Source: Bradyrhizobium arachidis (GTDB lineage Bacteria > Pseudomonadota > Alphaproteobacteria > Rhizobiales > Xanthobacteraceae). Taken from it: DNA of 64,000 nucleotides. A program made the position numbers and the translations under genes. The stretch lies in assembly GCF_024758505.1 (NCBI RefSeq), contig NZ_CP077970.1, forward strand, positions 8,628,501 through 8,692,500, read 5' to 3'. Positions within the stretch are counted from its first letter, which is position 1. Each line of letters starts with the position of its first letter. Below the pieces are notes generated by a model, which was not told the origin of the DNA, searched no databases, and saw only the letters and a list, made by a program, of their open reading frames with translations. This document shows positions 37,664 to 48,727 of the stretch, piece after piece.

Positions 37664-38085
37664 GACGCGCCCCGATCACTTAACCGTGTGCAAAATATTT
37701 TGAGGAGAGGCGGAACGACTTCTGCCACCGGGAGTCATCCCTGCAGCCGGTTATTCCCCCCTGCCCCATAAACCGGCGACGTAGGGCGCGACTGTGGTGA
37801 TGCCAGTCGCGCCTTACTTTTTTCGACGAAAATCTACTATACTTGGGAAGCCGCCCCACCATCCGCCCACCATTGCACATTTGGACGAACCGGCCGGAAG
37901 TCCTGATCGTTGGAACTGCGGGGCACGCTCGCGGTATAGTGAAGCTAGGAATCCGTCGGATCACGGCAGATGGAAGGAACGCAGTGAGAGCTGTGCGCGC
38001 GGTGCGACAAGTATGGAAATCAACGCGAGTCCGGCTGCAGGCAAGCGCATCCCGTCAAGCTGAAAGGCCGCGGGCGTGGGTGCAG
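37664..38085. other. Gene-poor left edge of the mobile region
   Basis: No convincing coding frame on either strand. The only clear element is the terminator-like hairpin at 37781-37823. Base composition becomes more AT-rich here than in the preceding genes. This is the probable left boundary of the decayed integrative element, but no copy of the tRNA-Met 3' sequence was found to define an att site. Confidence 0.5.
37781..37823 (+). terminator. Rho-independent terminator-like hairpin
   Basis: GGCGCGACTG (within GTAGGGCGCGACTG) pairs with CAGTCGCGCCTTAC around a 9-nt loop and is followed by a run of T. No plus-strand gene is recognised immediately upstream, so it may end an unrecognised small RNA or be left from a lost gene. 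Confidence 0.7.
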
Positions 38086-38361
38086 TTACCCGAGCCTCTC
38101 TTTGCCGCTGGCGCTTGAACAATTCACGTCGAGCAGTGATTGAAGTGAAGATACAAGCACCAAGCGCCGACGTCCGACGGACCTCGTGTCCAGTTTTCCT
38201 GCGCCTATCAACTCGTAGAGCATGGTACGCCCCAGGCCTGTGGCTTGGCACGCTTCATCAATCGTACAGGTCAACCGCTCGGCAAACGGTATTTTTCTTT
38301 GGTCGGAAGGCTTCGAGGCGGGGAGATCCTGCTCGACTTGTTCTCCCGGATTTCGACGCAT
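38086..38361 (-). CDS. Helix-turn-helix DNA-binding protein (excisionase/AlpA-like)
   Basis: A 91-residue protein with an HTH_17/MerR-like excisionase fold: LTCTIDEACQATGLGRTMLY as the helix-turn-helix and ELIGAGKLDTRSVGRRRLV as the wing, then LVSSLQSLLD. Such proteins act as recombination directionality factors or element regulators. Its place at the left end of a region with two serine recombinases fits that role. The N-terminal 30 residues are low-complexity and a shorter start is possible. Confidence 0.7.
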   Translation of the reverse strand: MRRNPGEQVEQDLPASKPSDQRKIPFAERLTCTIDEACQATGLGRTMLYELIGAGKLDTRSVGRRRLVLVSSLQSLLDVNCSSASGKERLG

Positions 38362-39620
38362 AGGCTCCGCCTCTCAAACTCGACTGACGAGAGTTGCTTG
38401 AGCAGCCAAAAAACGTCAATGCGAACACATGAGCGCCGCCGCGTACTATGGCGAAAACCAGCGATGATTAGAAAAAGTTCGGCTTGCGGTTTCGGGTCGA
38501 ACTTTTTTCGGTCTTCGCTGCTGCGATCGCGAGACCGGCCTCCGCATTCCAAGAAGCCATTTGGTGACGAGAAGGACGCCTAGGACACGGAGGACCAGTT
38601 CAGGCGTCGACCGATCAACGGATAGGGGCCGTTGTGTCATACTGCTCCGATTTCGGAAAGTTCGGCATAGCGAAGTTCCGGCACCAGCGGACCTGTTCTG
38701 TTCGGCGGAGCCGCGGCATGCGCGCGTCGGTGCTCGGTCCTAACAAAGGGATTGCCAAAGTCAGCTTGCCAAATACCTGCGCGAGTATCTCATTTCTGCG
38801 CGAAGCTACCAGCACCATCTCACGCCTCCATCGGGAGGATTTCTGTCAGGCCTCCGGAGCTCAAATAGGAAGCAGGACCAGGCACCGCGCATTCATTAGA
38901 CCTAATCGATTGCGCCACCGCGCGACCGGCAGCCGATCGGTTGAGCTTAATCCGCATGCTCTTCTTTCACTATCTGGTCGGCAATGCCGCCGCGCATGGG
39001 GAGGATTAAGCCGCGCTTTACAGAGCCGACGTGCCTGACCTCGCCCCGCTTTATGATGCGTCTGTACGGCCGCCTACTCGCGCCTGGCCAAGAAGCTTGC
39101 CACGACGCTTGGCGGGCGCTCGGTCCCGGATACGATTCAATTGCAGCACTTGCTAACACTCGTGCCTGCAACACGCGGCGTGCGGCATCTACTCATAAAG
39201 GATATCCAGAAATCGGCGAGGCGGATCCGAAGAGCAGCGGATGATCTGCTTGTGGAGTTGGAAGAAGCAGGCATCGGTCCCGGCATTTTCAAACCTATCC
39301 GAGCGGCGATTGACACACGCGCTTCCCATCTATTGCGGATTATAGAGAAGGCTTGAAACAGCCGACGTATAAGACGGCCTAATGCGCTAAATATGCGCAT
39401 CACCGAAGTCAAGTTACTCTTGCCCGCATCGCGCCCTCCGCCAATGGTCGTTGCAGATGACGCACTCGAACAAGCTGCGTGGGGCGCAGCCGCGAAGAGA
39501 GGCGACCGCCCCCAACTGCACCGGCGCCGATGGCGGGGCTTTCCAATTGAAGTAATTCTTGCTGCAGGCGTCGTACAGGTGTTTGATTTGCTCCAGGTCG
39601 TGTAAGGTTTAGAAGCGAGA
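38362..39620. other. Non-coding or decayed stretch of the mobile region
   Basis: About 1.25 kb with only short, overlapping frames of mixed codon use. Two plus-strand readings are mildly protein-like: 39066-39356 (listed separately) and 39393-39605 (70 codons, IEVILAAGVVQVFDLLQVV at its end). A minus-strand reading at 38947-39080 (GSVKRGLILPMRGGIADQIV) is also possible. None is recognised. The stretch looks like relics of former element genes. Confidence 0.5.
39066..39356 (+). pseudogene. Possible remnant of a small helical protein
   Basis: A frame of about 96 codons without a good start codon (the first usable one is TTG at 39141). It reads SRLAKKLATTLGGRSVPDTI and later ADDLLVELEEAGIGPGIF, which is helix-rich and has plausible codon use. 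The upstream in-frame stop at 39054 and absence of ATG/GTG suggest a truncated gene. No family was recognised. Confidence 0.25.
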
Positions 39621-41264
39621 ATGATGGCCAACGCGCCCGAGGTCCATAAAGCTCATCTGGTACGATCGGAGCTTGGCATGAGAGCGGCACAATACGTCCG
39701 CATGTCGACACAGCGCCAGCAATACTCGATTCAGAATCAGGCTGCTGTGATTGCAGCATACGCACACGCCCATAGCCTGACGATTGTACGAACCTATCGC
39801 GACGAGGGTGAGAGCGGTCTGCTCATCAAGAACAGGGCCGGCCTTATACAGCTCATCAAGGATGTCCAAACAGGAGAAGCCGATTTTGGTCATGTTCTAG
39901 TCTATGACGTAAGCCGGTGGGGCCGCTTTCAGGACGTCGACGAGAGCGCGTATTATGAATTCGTCTGCAAACAGGCGGGCATCAAGGTAACATATTGTGC
40001 TGAGCTGTTTGACAATGACGGCAGCATGCTCTCCAGCATCGTCAAGAACATCAAGCGAGTAATGGCGGCGGAGTACAGCCGCGAGCTTTCAGCAAAGGTT
40101 CACATTGCGCAGTGCCGGTTCGCGCGACTTGGCTTCAAGCTCGGAGGTCGCCCTGGTTATGCACTGTTGCGGGAACTTGTCGATCAGAGTCAGCAGTCAC
40201 GAGGTGTGCTGAAGAACGGTGATCGGAAGTACCTCACGACTGATCATATCCGAGTGCGACCCGGCATTCCCGACGAAGTAGCCGTGGTGAAGTGGATCTT
40301 CGAGCGATTCCTGCAGATAAAGTCGGAAGCGATTATCGCCCGGGAGCTAAACCGGAGGGCCATACTCACGAACACAGGAGTTCGGTGGACTCGTGCAGCG
40401 GTTAACAGAGTGCTTAGAAACGAGAACTACATTGGAAACCAGACCTTTAACCGCCGATCACGCAAGTTGCGGCGGACCTGCACCTGCAATCCTCCCGAAT
40501 TTTGGATCACCAGCGAGGGATGTATCGAGCCGATCATCGAACGCGAAGCCTTCCTGAAGGTAAATAAGATTATTGAGGAACGGCGTGTCGACCTCACTGA
40601 AGAGGAGATGCTTGCCCGTCTACGCCGAACGCTGCTCAAGGAAGGACGCCTGAGCTCCGCTATCATAGCCAGCACGATAGGTCTTCCCTGCACCTCCACC
40701 TATCAAACTCACTTCGGCAGCTTGATGAACGTGTATCGGCTGATTGGCTACGCTCCCAAGCGCAGCTATGGGTTTCTTGAGTCGCGCCCGCGGTGGGCGG
40801 AGCAAGAGGCCAAGCTCGGCTCTCAGATCGCCATGGCCATCAGGAAAGCCGGTGGTCGCACCGCCTCTGGCAACAGGACGGGTTACTTGCGCGTGGATGG
40901 ATCGGTCAACATCTCAATTCGATCAGCCCTCTGGTGCGGAAGGCAAAATCGAGCGCCGTACTGGTCGATCAAGCGTAGAGCACGCCTGCCTCAGGGCTGG
41001 ATTGCCGCCATCAGGCTGTCTGAGCATAACGAGTCGGTGCTCGATTACGTGCTGCTGTCGACCCACGAGAAAGTAAAACGAACCATAAACTTTTCTGAGA
41101 GGGCTCGCGTTCGCCGTGGAATCGCTCGCTTTGATACTACTGACGCTCTGGCTCGAGCGATCACGAAGCGAGTAACTCGGAAAGGCCGTTCTTCCCCAGC
41201 GCCACAAGGCAAGCGATCGAGACCAAAGCAGCCCAAGGCCAAGAACGCCCGCGCGCGGCGCTGA
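39621..41264 (+). CDS. Large serine recombinase (copy 1, atypical C-terminus)
   Basis: A 547-residue site-specific recombinase. The N-terminal resolvase domain has the nucleophile Ser29 in AAQYVRMSTQRQQYSIQNQ and the Arg-containing VYDVSRWGRFQDVD. The recombinase domain follows (LGGRPGYALLR, then IARELNRRAILTNTGVRWT and VNRVLRNENYIGNQTFNRRS). The last 240 residues lack the usual zinc ribbon and coiled coil. They carry STYQTHFGSLMNVYRLIGY and a very basic tail (QGKRSRPKQPKAKNARARR), a form known in rhizobial recombinases. Codon use is less GC-biased than in surrounding chromosomal genes, indicating transfer. Confidence 0.9.
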   Translation: MMANAPEVHKAHLVRSELGMRAAQYVRMSTQRQQYSIQNQAAVIAAYAHAHSLTIVRTYRDEGESGLLIKNRAGLIQLIKDVQTGEADFGHVLVYDVSRWGRFQDVDESAYYEFVCKQAGIKVTYCAELFDNDGSMLSSIVKNIKRVMAAEYSRELSAKVHIAQCRFARLGFKLGGRPGYALLRELVDQSQQSRGVLKNGDRKYLTTDHIRVRPGIPDEVAVVKWIFERFLQIKSEAIIARELNRRAILTNTGVRWTRAAVNRVLRNENYIGNQTFNRRSRKLRRTCTCNPPEFWITSEGCIEPIIEREAFLKVNKIIEERRVDLTEEEMLARLRRTLLKEGRLSSAIIASTIGLPCTSTYQTHFGSLMNVYRLIGYAPKRSYGFLESRPRWAEQEAKLGSQIAMAIRKAGGRTASGNRTGYLRVDGSVNISIRSALWCGRQNRAPYWSIKRRARLPQGWIAAIRLSEHNESVLDYVLLSTHEKVKRTINFSERARVRRGIARFDTTDALARAITKRVTRKGRSSPAPQGKRSRPKQPKAKNARARR

Positions 41265-41310
41265 TCAAACGCAGGTACAGAACTCCGCGAAGCAGTGCTT
41301 CACAATTCTT

Positions 41311-41830
41311 TTAGAAGCTCAGATCTCGAGACCTTCTCACTTGCCGCGTTTCGCTGTCTAGGAGCGACATGCCTCGCCGTTGGCTTTGCCCCACTACTCG
41401 TTCAGCGTCCCGCGACGGAGGCCAGCGTGCCTGCCCATAATGGCCCATTGATCGGATCCAGGCCTTCATCAGTGCTGTCGACCGCGCGTCATCTGGCGCC
41501 GTCCAGAGATCAACCTTCGCGGCGGGACCGAGATCAAGGAGCATGACCCCAGCTCTTTGTACCGGAACCCGTCACACCATAAGGCATGGAACGCCTTGAC
41601 GGCGGCTTGAGCGAAAGTCGCCGTGTTGGCGCTCGCGATGGCAAGCGTAACGCCCGGTCGCATGATATTGCGAATCACACCAGGCTTGAACGGATTGCTC
41701 TCCACCAAAAGGCTCACGTAGTGCCGTTGCAAGAGCCTGACGACGGTTTTAGCGATTGCCATCCTTGCCCTCGCCAAAAGCAACCGCAAAACCAACGAAA
41801 TCAACCGCTATTCCGCCGCTCATAACGGTC
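41311..41830 (-). pseudogene. Frameshifted remnant of UmuC (Y-family DNA polymerase V subunit)
   Basis: Two minus-strand frames together read like the C-terminal part of UmuC. The first (41469-41804) gives LLVESNPFKPG, ASANTATFAQAAVKAFHALW and CDGFRYKELG, matching the family pattern before the little-finger end. A shift near 41540 then moves to the second frame (41311-41544) giving GVMLLDLGPAAKVDLW and APDDARSTALMKA, which continues the same protein. Polymerase catalytic parts are absent. It is a decayed relic probably carried by the mobile region. Confidence 0.7.
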
Positions 41831-42048
41831 TAGTTACAGGCTTGATTCCGGCCAGCTCCGTAGTAACGCATTGTGGAACGCGCTGCTCAGTCCCGGTCGA
41901 GCAAGGAATACCGTGACCAAGCTCCTGCGCCGGCCACCTCGTTTCTGCGCCAAGCTACCCAATAACCGCACGCGCGACCCGAAGCTCTTTCCTTTCGTCG
42001 ATGCCTCCTTTTGGTTGGCGGCAAGCGATCGTAGTGCGGGGTGGAGGC

Positions 42049-42246
42049 ATGGCCTTCAAGAACGAACACACTCGGATCGAGGCGTTCGGGTCGGCGGATA
42101 AACCTGCTGCCGGGAAGAACCTTGTAGATGAATCTGTCCTGCATCTCGCCCGTCTCATTGGGCGGCAGATAGCTCGCGAAGAGTTTGAACGGCGGCACGG
42201 CAAGGCGACACGACCTTTCCGACGCAAGGGCGAATTAACGACCTGA
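42049..42246 (+). CDS. Small recombinase-associated protein
   Basis: A 65-residue protein, MAFKNEHTRIEAFGSADKPA followed by VLHLARLIGRQIAREEFERR and a short basic tail. The ARLIGRQIAREEFER motif resembles small helical proteins often encoded next to serine recombinases in rhizobia; no function is known. The ATG at 42049 has GGGGTGGAGG just upstream, though spacing is tight. A minus-strand frame over the same bases is less convincing. It lies 260 bp upstream of the second recombinase. Confidence 0.5.
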   Translation: MAFKNEHTRIEAFGSADKPAAGKNLVDESVLHLARLIGRQIAREEFERRHGKATRPFRRKGELTT

Positions 42247-42506
42247 AATAGGGCATAGCAAATTGTGCAGCTTCGCAGCCCGCTTTTCTCAGTTATGCCT
42301 CACCATCGAGACGCCGAAGGTAAGCAGACGGTTCATTTCGCACCGACGTAAGTCATCGCTTTAGGGCTAGTCTGCGAGCGAACCAGTTGGGTTTTCATCC
42401 CGCAAAGGTTGTTCGGGCTAATTAAAGCCAACTTCCTCTGATTGTTCCAGCAATTGCATAGCGGTGCTGTGCACTTGATCGCGGGGAAACCGTAAGGAGC
42501 TTGTCG

Positions 42507-44237
<1,731 letters not shown>

Positions 44238-44573
44238 TTAAACCGTTGCACGCCTTCGCAAAATCCGCCGACGGGCGAGGGACCAGCGCTTGTCGCGTGG
44301 CGTTCGCGTCCCAAAGGCTTCCTTGGAAGGCAACCCTGATGGCGCTGAGGCCGTCGGGCGCGGGGGTTATCTATCAACCCGGGTTGGCTTTGGAAAGGCC
44401 TGAGGCGACGTTTTTTTCGACTTTATGACAGGTGAAATGGCGGCCTCTGGGGGCAAAAAAGCCAGCCCTTGCCATAAGTTCCGCAAAGGGCCAGCTTGCG
44501 GCAACAACATAAGCCGGGAACGCCATTTTGGGGAGAGCGCCTTGTTAGGGAGAGCGCCTTGGATCAGCCGCTG
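44238..44573. other. Region upstream of tRNA-fMet, no gene
   Basis: It should contain the leftward tRNA promoter, though no clear -35/-10 pair was recognised. A minus-strand stem-loop with a T-run (about 44452-44498, GCTGGCCCTTTGC pairing with GCAAGGGCTGGC, then TTTTTT) looks like a leftward terminator, but no leftward gene precedes it. Confidence 0.5.
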
Positions 44574-45992
44574 ATGAGCGCGCCCCTGCGCGCGCTGGAC
44601 GACGCCTTCCATGCCATGGTCGAACGGTCGCGCACCTCGCCCCCGCCGAGCCTGGGCGAGCGGCACGACCGGCTGGCGCGCTTAAGGGCCGTGGTCGCGG
44701 ACAATGAGGAGCGCTTCCGCCAGGCGATCTCGGCCGATTTCGGCCACCGCTCGGCGGTCGAGACCACCATCGCCGAGACGCTGCTGGTGTTCTCCGAGGT
44801 GCGCCACGCCACAAAGCACCTGAAGAGCTGGATGGCGCCGCAGCGCATCGCCACCGCGCTGCAATTCCTGCCGGCGCGCAACCGGCTGTTTCCACAGCCG
44901 CTCGGCGTCGTCGGCATCATCGCGCCCTGGAATTATCCGCTGCAGCTCGCACTGGCGCCCGCGATCGGCGCGATCGCGGCCGGCAACCGTGTCATCATCA
45001 AGCCGAGCGAGCTGGTGCCGCATTTTTCCGCGCTGCTGCGGGAGCTTGTGGCCGCGCGATTCGATGCCACGGAGATGCTCGTTACCGGCATCGAGAACGA
45101 GGTCGCAAAAGCGTTCCCCACCCTGCCCTTCGATCATCTTGTCTTCACCGGTTCGACCCGGGTCGGCCGGATCGTCGCTGAAGCCGCAGGCCGCAACCTC
45201 ACGCCCGTGACGCTCGAGCTCGGCGGCAAGTCGCCGGCGATTGTCGATCCCTCCGCCGACCTGGAAGAAGCCGCCGAGCGCATCGCCTATGGGAAGCTGC
45301 TCAACGCCGGGCAGACCTGTATCGCGCCCGATTACGTGCTGGTGCCGGAGGCCTCGCTGCAGGCGTTCGCGGAAAAGGTGCGCGCGCATATGCGGCGCAT
45401 GTTCGGCACCGATCCCAACAACAAGGATTACACCTCCATCATCTCCGATCGGCATTATGCGCGGCTGGAGCGGCTGGTGGCCGATGCCGCGCAGCGCGGC
45501 GCAAAGATCCTGCAGCCGGCGAAGGCCGATGATCCCAACTGGAAGGCGCGGCGGAAATTCCCGCCAACGCTGGTGGTCGGCGCTACGCCTGAGATGGCGA
45601 TCATGCAGGAGGAGATTTTTGGGCCCGTGCTGCCCGTGATGGGCTTTCGCGAGGCAGCCGAGGCTATCGCCTTCATCAACGGCCGCGACCGGCCGCTGGC
45701 GCTGTACTGGTTCGGCAAGGACCGCACCGCGCGCGACGAGGTCTTGATGCGCACCGTGTCCGGCGGCGTCACCGTCAACGACTGCCTGTTCCACTTCACG
45801 CAAATCAACCAGCCGATGGGCGGCGTCGGCGCGTCCGGCGCCGGCGCCTATCACGGCGAATGGGGGTTTCGGACGTTCAGCAAGCTGAAGCCGGTGTTCT
45901 ATCGCTCAAAACTCAACCGGCTCGCGGATCTCTACCCGCCCTATGGCGGCAAGATCGCGCGGCTGGAGAAGATGATGCGGTTCATGTCGTAG
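44574..45992 (+). CDS. Aldehyde dehydrogenase family protein (coniferyl-aldehyde-dehydrogenase-like)
   Basis: A 472-residue NAD(P)-dependent aldehyde dehydrogenase. It has Glu215 in VTLELGGKSPAIV and the catalytic Cys249 in NAGQTCIAPDYVLVP, 34 residues apart as in the family, plus GVVGIIAPWNYPLQLALAP and EEIFGPVLPV. Length and the NYPLQLALAPAIGAIAAGN block fit the class-3-like/coniferyl group rather than betaine-aldehyde forms. The start is uncertain: a TTG at 44559 has the better ribosome-binding site (GGGAGAG). It is probably linked functionally to the GMC alcohol oxidoreductase downstream. Confidence 0.9.
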   Translation: MSAPLRALDDAFHAMVERSRTSPPPSLGERHDRLARLRAVVADNEERFRQAISADFGHRSAVETTIAETLLVFSEVRHATKHLKSWMAPQRIATALQFLPARNRLFPQPLGVVGIIAPWNYPLQLALAPAIGAIAAGNRVIIKPSELVPHFSALLRELVAARFDATEMLVTGIENEVAKAFPTLPFDHLVFTGSTRVGRIVAEAAGRNLTPVTLELGGKSPAIVDPSADLEEAAERIAYGKLLNAGQTCIAPDYVLVPEASLQAFAEKVRAHMRRMFGTDPNNKDYTSIISDRHYARLERLVADAAQRGAKILQPAKADDPNWKARRKFPPTLVVGATPEMAIMQEEIFGPVLPVMGFREAAEAIAFINGRDRPLALYWFGKDRTARDEVLMRTVSGGVTVNDCLFHFTQINQPMGGVGASGAGAYHGEWGFRTFSKLKPVFYRSKLNRLADLYPPYGGKIARLEKMMRFMS

Positions 45993-46001
45993 TTGTAGCT
46001 C

Positions 46002-46127
46002 GTCATTCCGGGGCGCGACGAAGTCGCGAACTATGGTGCGCAATTGCGCACCTAAGAATCCATTGCGCCACCGTCTCTGCGGTCAAATGGATTCCGGGTT
46101 CGCGCCAAGAGGCGCGCCCCGGAATGA
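46002..46127. repeat. ATTCCGGGG-family inverted repeat with GTGCGCAATTGCGCAC palindrome
   Basis: The ends GTCATTCCGGGGCGCG and CGCGCCCCGGAATGAC pair over 16 bases. The 16-bp palindrome lies at 46036-46051. The element fills the space between the aldehyde dehydrogenase and GMC genes. Confidence 0.8.
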
Positions 46128-46146
46128 CGACGGAGGGGGAATACAA

Positions 46147-47739
46147 GTGACCGACACATTCGATTTCGTGGTCGTAGGCGCAGGCTCCGGCGGCTGCGCG
46201 GTGGCGGGGCGGCTGTCGGAGGATGCGGCGACATCCGTGGCGCTGCTCGATGCGGGGGGACGGAACGACAATTGGCGGATCACCACCCCGTTCGGGCTCG
46301 CGCTGCCCTACAGTGCGGCCAACTGGGCATTCGACACCGTGCCGCAGAAGGGCTTGAACGGCCGTGTCGGCTATCAACCGCGCGGCAAGGGCCTTGGCGG
46401 CTCCTCGGCGATCAACGCCATGGTCTACATCCGCGGCAACAAATGGGACTACGACCACTGGGCCTCGCTCGGCAATGCCGGCTGGTCCTATGCGGACGTG
46501 CTGCCCTATTTCAAGCGCTCGGAGAACAACGCCGATTTCGACGGCGAGTATCATGGCAAGGGCGGCCCGCTGCATGTCAACAGGCTGCGCTCGGACAATC
46601 CAATCCACGACGTCTTCCATCAGGCTGCGCGCGAGGCGCAGTTCCGCATCCGCGAGGACTTCAATGCCGAGGACCATGAAGGGCTCGGCAGCTACCAGGT
46701 GACACAGCACAATGGCGAGCGCTGGAGCGCGGCGCGCGCCTATGTGCATCCTCACATCGACAAGCGCACGAATCTGCGCGTCGAGACGGGGGCGCAGGCA
46801 ACAAAGATCCTGTTCGAAGCAGGGCGCGCGGTCGGCATCGAATATGTGCAGGGCAAGCAGACGAAGCAGCTGCGCGCCCGCCGCGAGGTGATCCTCGCCT
46901 CCGGCGCCTTCCAGTCACCGCAACTCCTGATGCTGTCGGGCGTCGGCGATGGCGAGGCGCTTCGCGCACACGGCATCGGCGTCGTGCACCATCTGCCGGG
47001 CGTCGGGCGCAATCTGCAGGACCATCCGGATTTCGTGTTCGTCTACGCCTCCGACTATCCGCATTTCGTGCACGCATCGCTCGGCCGATTGCCATCCCTG
47101 CTCCGCGCCATCCAGCAGTATCGCAGCAAGCGGCGCGGCCTGATCACCACCAACTTTGCCGAGTGCGGCGGTTTTCTGAAGACCCGGCCCGATCTCGACG
47201 TGCCGGACATCCAGCTTCACTTCATCATCGCGATGCTCGACGACCATGGCCGCAAGAAGCACAAGGAAGCAGGCTTCTCGTGCCACGTGTGCCTGCTGCG
47301 GCCGAAGAGCCGCGGCAGTGTCTGGCTGAAGAGCGCCAATCCGCTCGCAGCGCCGATGATCGATCCGAATTTTCTGGGCGAGGAGGAGGATGTCGAGACG
47401 ATGGTCGCAGGCTTCAAGACCACGCGACGGCTGATGGAGACGCCTGCGATGCGCGCGTTGCAGAAGAAGGACATGTTCACGGCTGACGTGAGAACCGACG
47501 ACGACATCCGCAACGTTCTGAGGAACCGCGTCGACACCGTCTATCACCCCGTCGGCACCTGCAAGATGGGCACGGATGCGATGGCCGTGGTCGATCCGAA
47601 ACTGAAGGTGCACGGGCTGGAAGGTCTTCGCATCGTCGACGCCTCGATCATGCCGACCCTGATCGGCGGCAACACCAATGCGCCGACGATCATGATCGGA
47701 GAGAAGGCGGCGGATATGATCAAGGCGGAGATGCGGTAG
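46147..47739 (+). CDS. GMC-family FAD oxidoreductase (alcohol/choline dehydrogenase-like)
   Basis: A 530-residue flavoprotein of the glucose-methanol-choline family. The FAD-binding N-terminus is DFVVVGAGSGGCAVAGRLSE. It has GMC signatures GYQPRGKGLGGSSAINAMVY and VILASGAFQSPQLLMLSGVG, and the C-terminal catalytic His region TVYHPVGTCKMG with NTNAPTIMIGEKAADMI. It probably oxidises an alcohol to an aldehyde that the upstream aldehyde dehydrogenase could use. The GTG at 46147 is chosen because GAGGGGGAATACAA precedes it and FAD binding begins within ten residues. Confidence 0.9.
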   Translation: MTDTFDFVVVGAGSGGCAVAGRLSEDAATSVALLDAGGRNDNWRITTPFGLALPYSAANWAFDTVPQKGLNGRVGYQPRGKGLGGSSAINAMVYIRGNKWDYDHWASLGNAGWSYADVLPYFKRSENNADFDGEYHGKGGPLHVNRLRSDNPIHDVFHQAAREAQFRIREDFNAEDHEGLGSYQVTQHNGERWSAARAYVHPHIDKRTNLRVETGAQATKILFEAGRAVGIEYVQGKQTKQLRARREVILASGAFQSPQLLMLSGVGDGEALRAHGIGVVHHLPGVGRNLQDHPDFVFVYASDYPHFVHASLGRLPSLLRAIQQYRSKRRGLITTNFAECGGFLKTRPDLDVPDIQLHFIIAMLDDHGRKKHKEAGFSCHVCLLRPKSRGSVWLKSANPLAAPMIDPNFLGEEEDVETMVAGFKTTRRLMETPAMRALQKKDMFTADVRTDDDIRNVLRNRVDTVYHPVGTCKMGTDAMAVVDPKLKVHGLEGLRIVDASIMPTLIGGNTNAPTIMIGEKAADMIKAEMR

Positions 47740-47764
47740 TGTGAAGCTGTCGCGTCGTTTTCCG

Positions 47765-47813
47765 CTGTCGTCCCGGCCTAGTGCGCAATTGCGCACGGGG
47801 GCCGGGACGACAG
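47765..47813. repeat. GTCGTCCCGG hairpin with GTGCGCAATTGCGCAC palindrome
   Basis: CTGTCGTCCCGGCC pairs with GGCCGGGACGACAG, enclosing the 16-bp palindrome at 47781-47796. It lies just after the GMC gene. Confidence 0.85.
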
Positions 47814-47852
47814 CGATATTGTGGCTGCGCTTGTCCGGGACGACAGTTTGCC

Positions 47853-48614
47853 TCACCCCAACAAAAACCCGCCATCCACCGTCACCACACTGCCCGTCAT
47901 GTAGCGCGACGCTTTTGAGGCCAGCAGCAGAATCGCGCCGTCGAGATCGGATTCGGCGCCGACGCGGCGCTGCGGGATGCGTTTGGTGAGGCGCTCGCCG
48001 GCGGGCGTGGACCAGAAGTCGTGGTTCATCTCGGTGTCGATATAGCCGGGCGCCAGCGCGTTGATGCGGATGTTCTGCCCCGCAAGCTCCAGCGCCATCG
48101 CTTTCGTCGCCTGAATCATGCCGGCCTTGGAGATCGCGTAAGGCGAGACCGCCTTCAACACGCCGGTGCCGAGCACGGAGGCGATGTTGACGATGTTGCC
48201 TTCCTGCTTGCGTGCGATCATGCGCCGCGCGAGCTCGGTCGCCAGAAAGTAGGCGCCCTTGAGGTTGGCGCCGATCACGGCATCCCAATCCGCCTCGGTC
48301 TGCTCGGTCGCAAGCTTTTCGATCGCGATGCCGGCATTGTTGATCAGCACGGTGATCGGACCGAGCGCGGCTTCCGCGGCATCGACCGCGCCCGCGATCG
48401 AAGCGGTGTCGGTGACGTCGAGCGCCACGGCCGCGGCGCGGCCGCCCTTGGCGCGGATCTCGTCCTCGATTGTCTTCAGCTTGTTCGTCTGCCGCGCCGC
48501 GAGCACGACCGCGGCACCATGGGCGGCGAGAACGCGCGCAAATTGCCGACCCAACCCCTGGCTCGCGCCGGTGACGAGGATGGTTTCGGTGCTGACGTCG
48601 AAGATCTCTGACAT
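47853..48614 (-). CDS. SDR-family oxidoreductase
   Basis: A 253-residue classical SDR with ILVTGASQGLGRQFARVLA, NNAGIAIEKLA, the Ser region NIASVLGTGVL and Tyr-x3-Lys in PYAISKAG, ending VVTVDGGFLLG. The ATG at 48614 is preferred over upstream in-frame codons because the cofactor motif begins about residue 12. It is convergent with the GMC gene. The substrate is unknown; the sequence resembles 3-oxoacyl-ACP-reductase-like SDRs of catabolic clusters. Confidence 0.88.
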   Translation of the reverse strand: MSEIFDVSTETILVTGASQGLGRQFARVLAAHGAAVVLAARQTNKLKTIEDEIRAKGGRAAAVALDVTDTASIAGAVDAAEAALGPITVLINNAGIAIEKLATEQTEADWDAVIGANLKGAYFLATELARRMIARKQEGNIVNIASVLGTGVLKAVSPYAISKAGMIQATKAMALELAGQNIRINALAPGYIDTEMNHDFWSTPAGERLTKRIPQRRVGAESDLDGAILLLASKASRYMTGSVVTVDGGFLLG

Positions 48615-48727
48615 GGACTGAGTTCCCGAAAGGCCTTGCTGCCCCATCACTACAGACGATTTTAGCGATCTGAAACCGGATTGATCGCTTCGCTGTTCAT
48701 TGTCTCAGGTACAGGCAGGACCTCACG

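Noticed and set aside
37680..37780. Search for a second tRNA-Met fragment as the left att site
   Set aside because: No sequence resembling the tRNA 3' end or its terminator was found by eye near the left edge; the att core may be too short to see.
39137..39631. A 164-codon minus-strand frame left of the first recombinase
   Set aside because: Its composition is Ser/Arg/Ala-rich with no motif, and it overlaps more plausible plus-strand readings.
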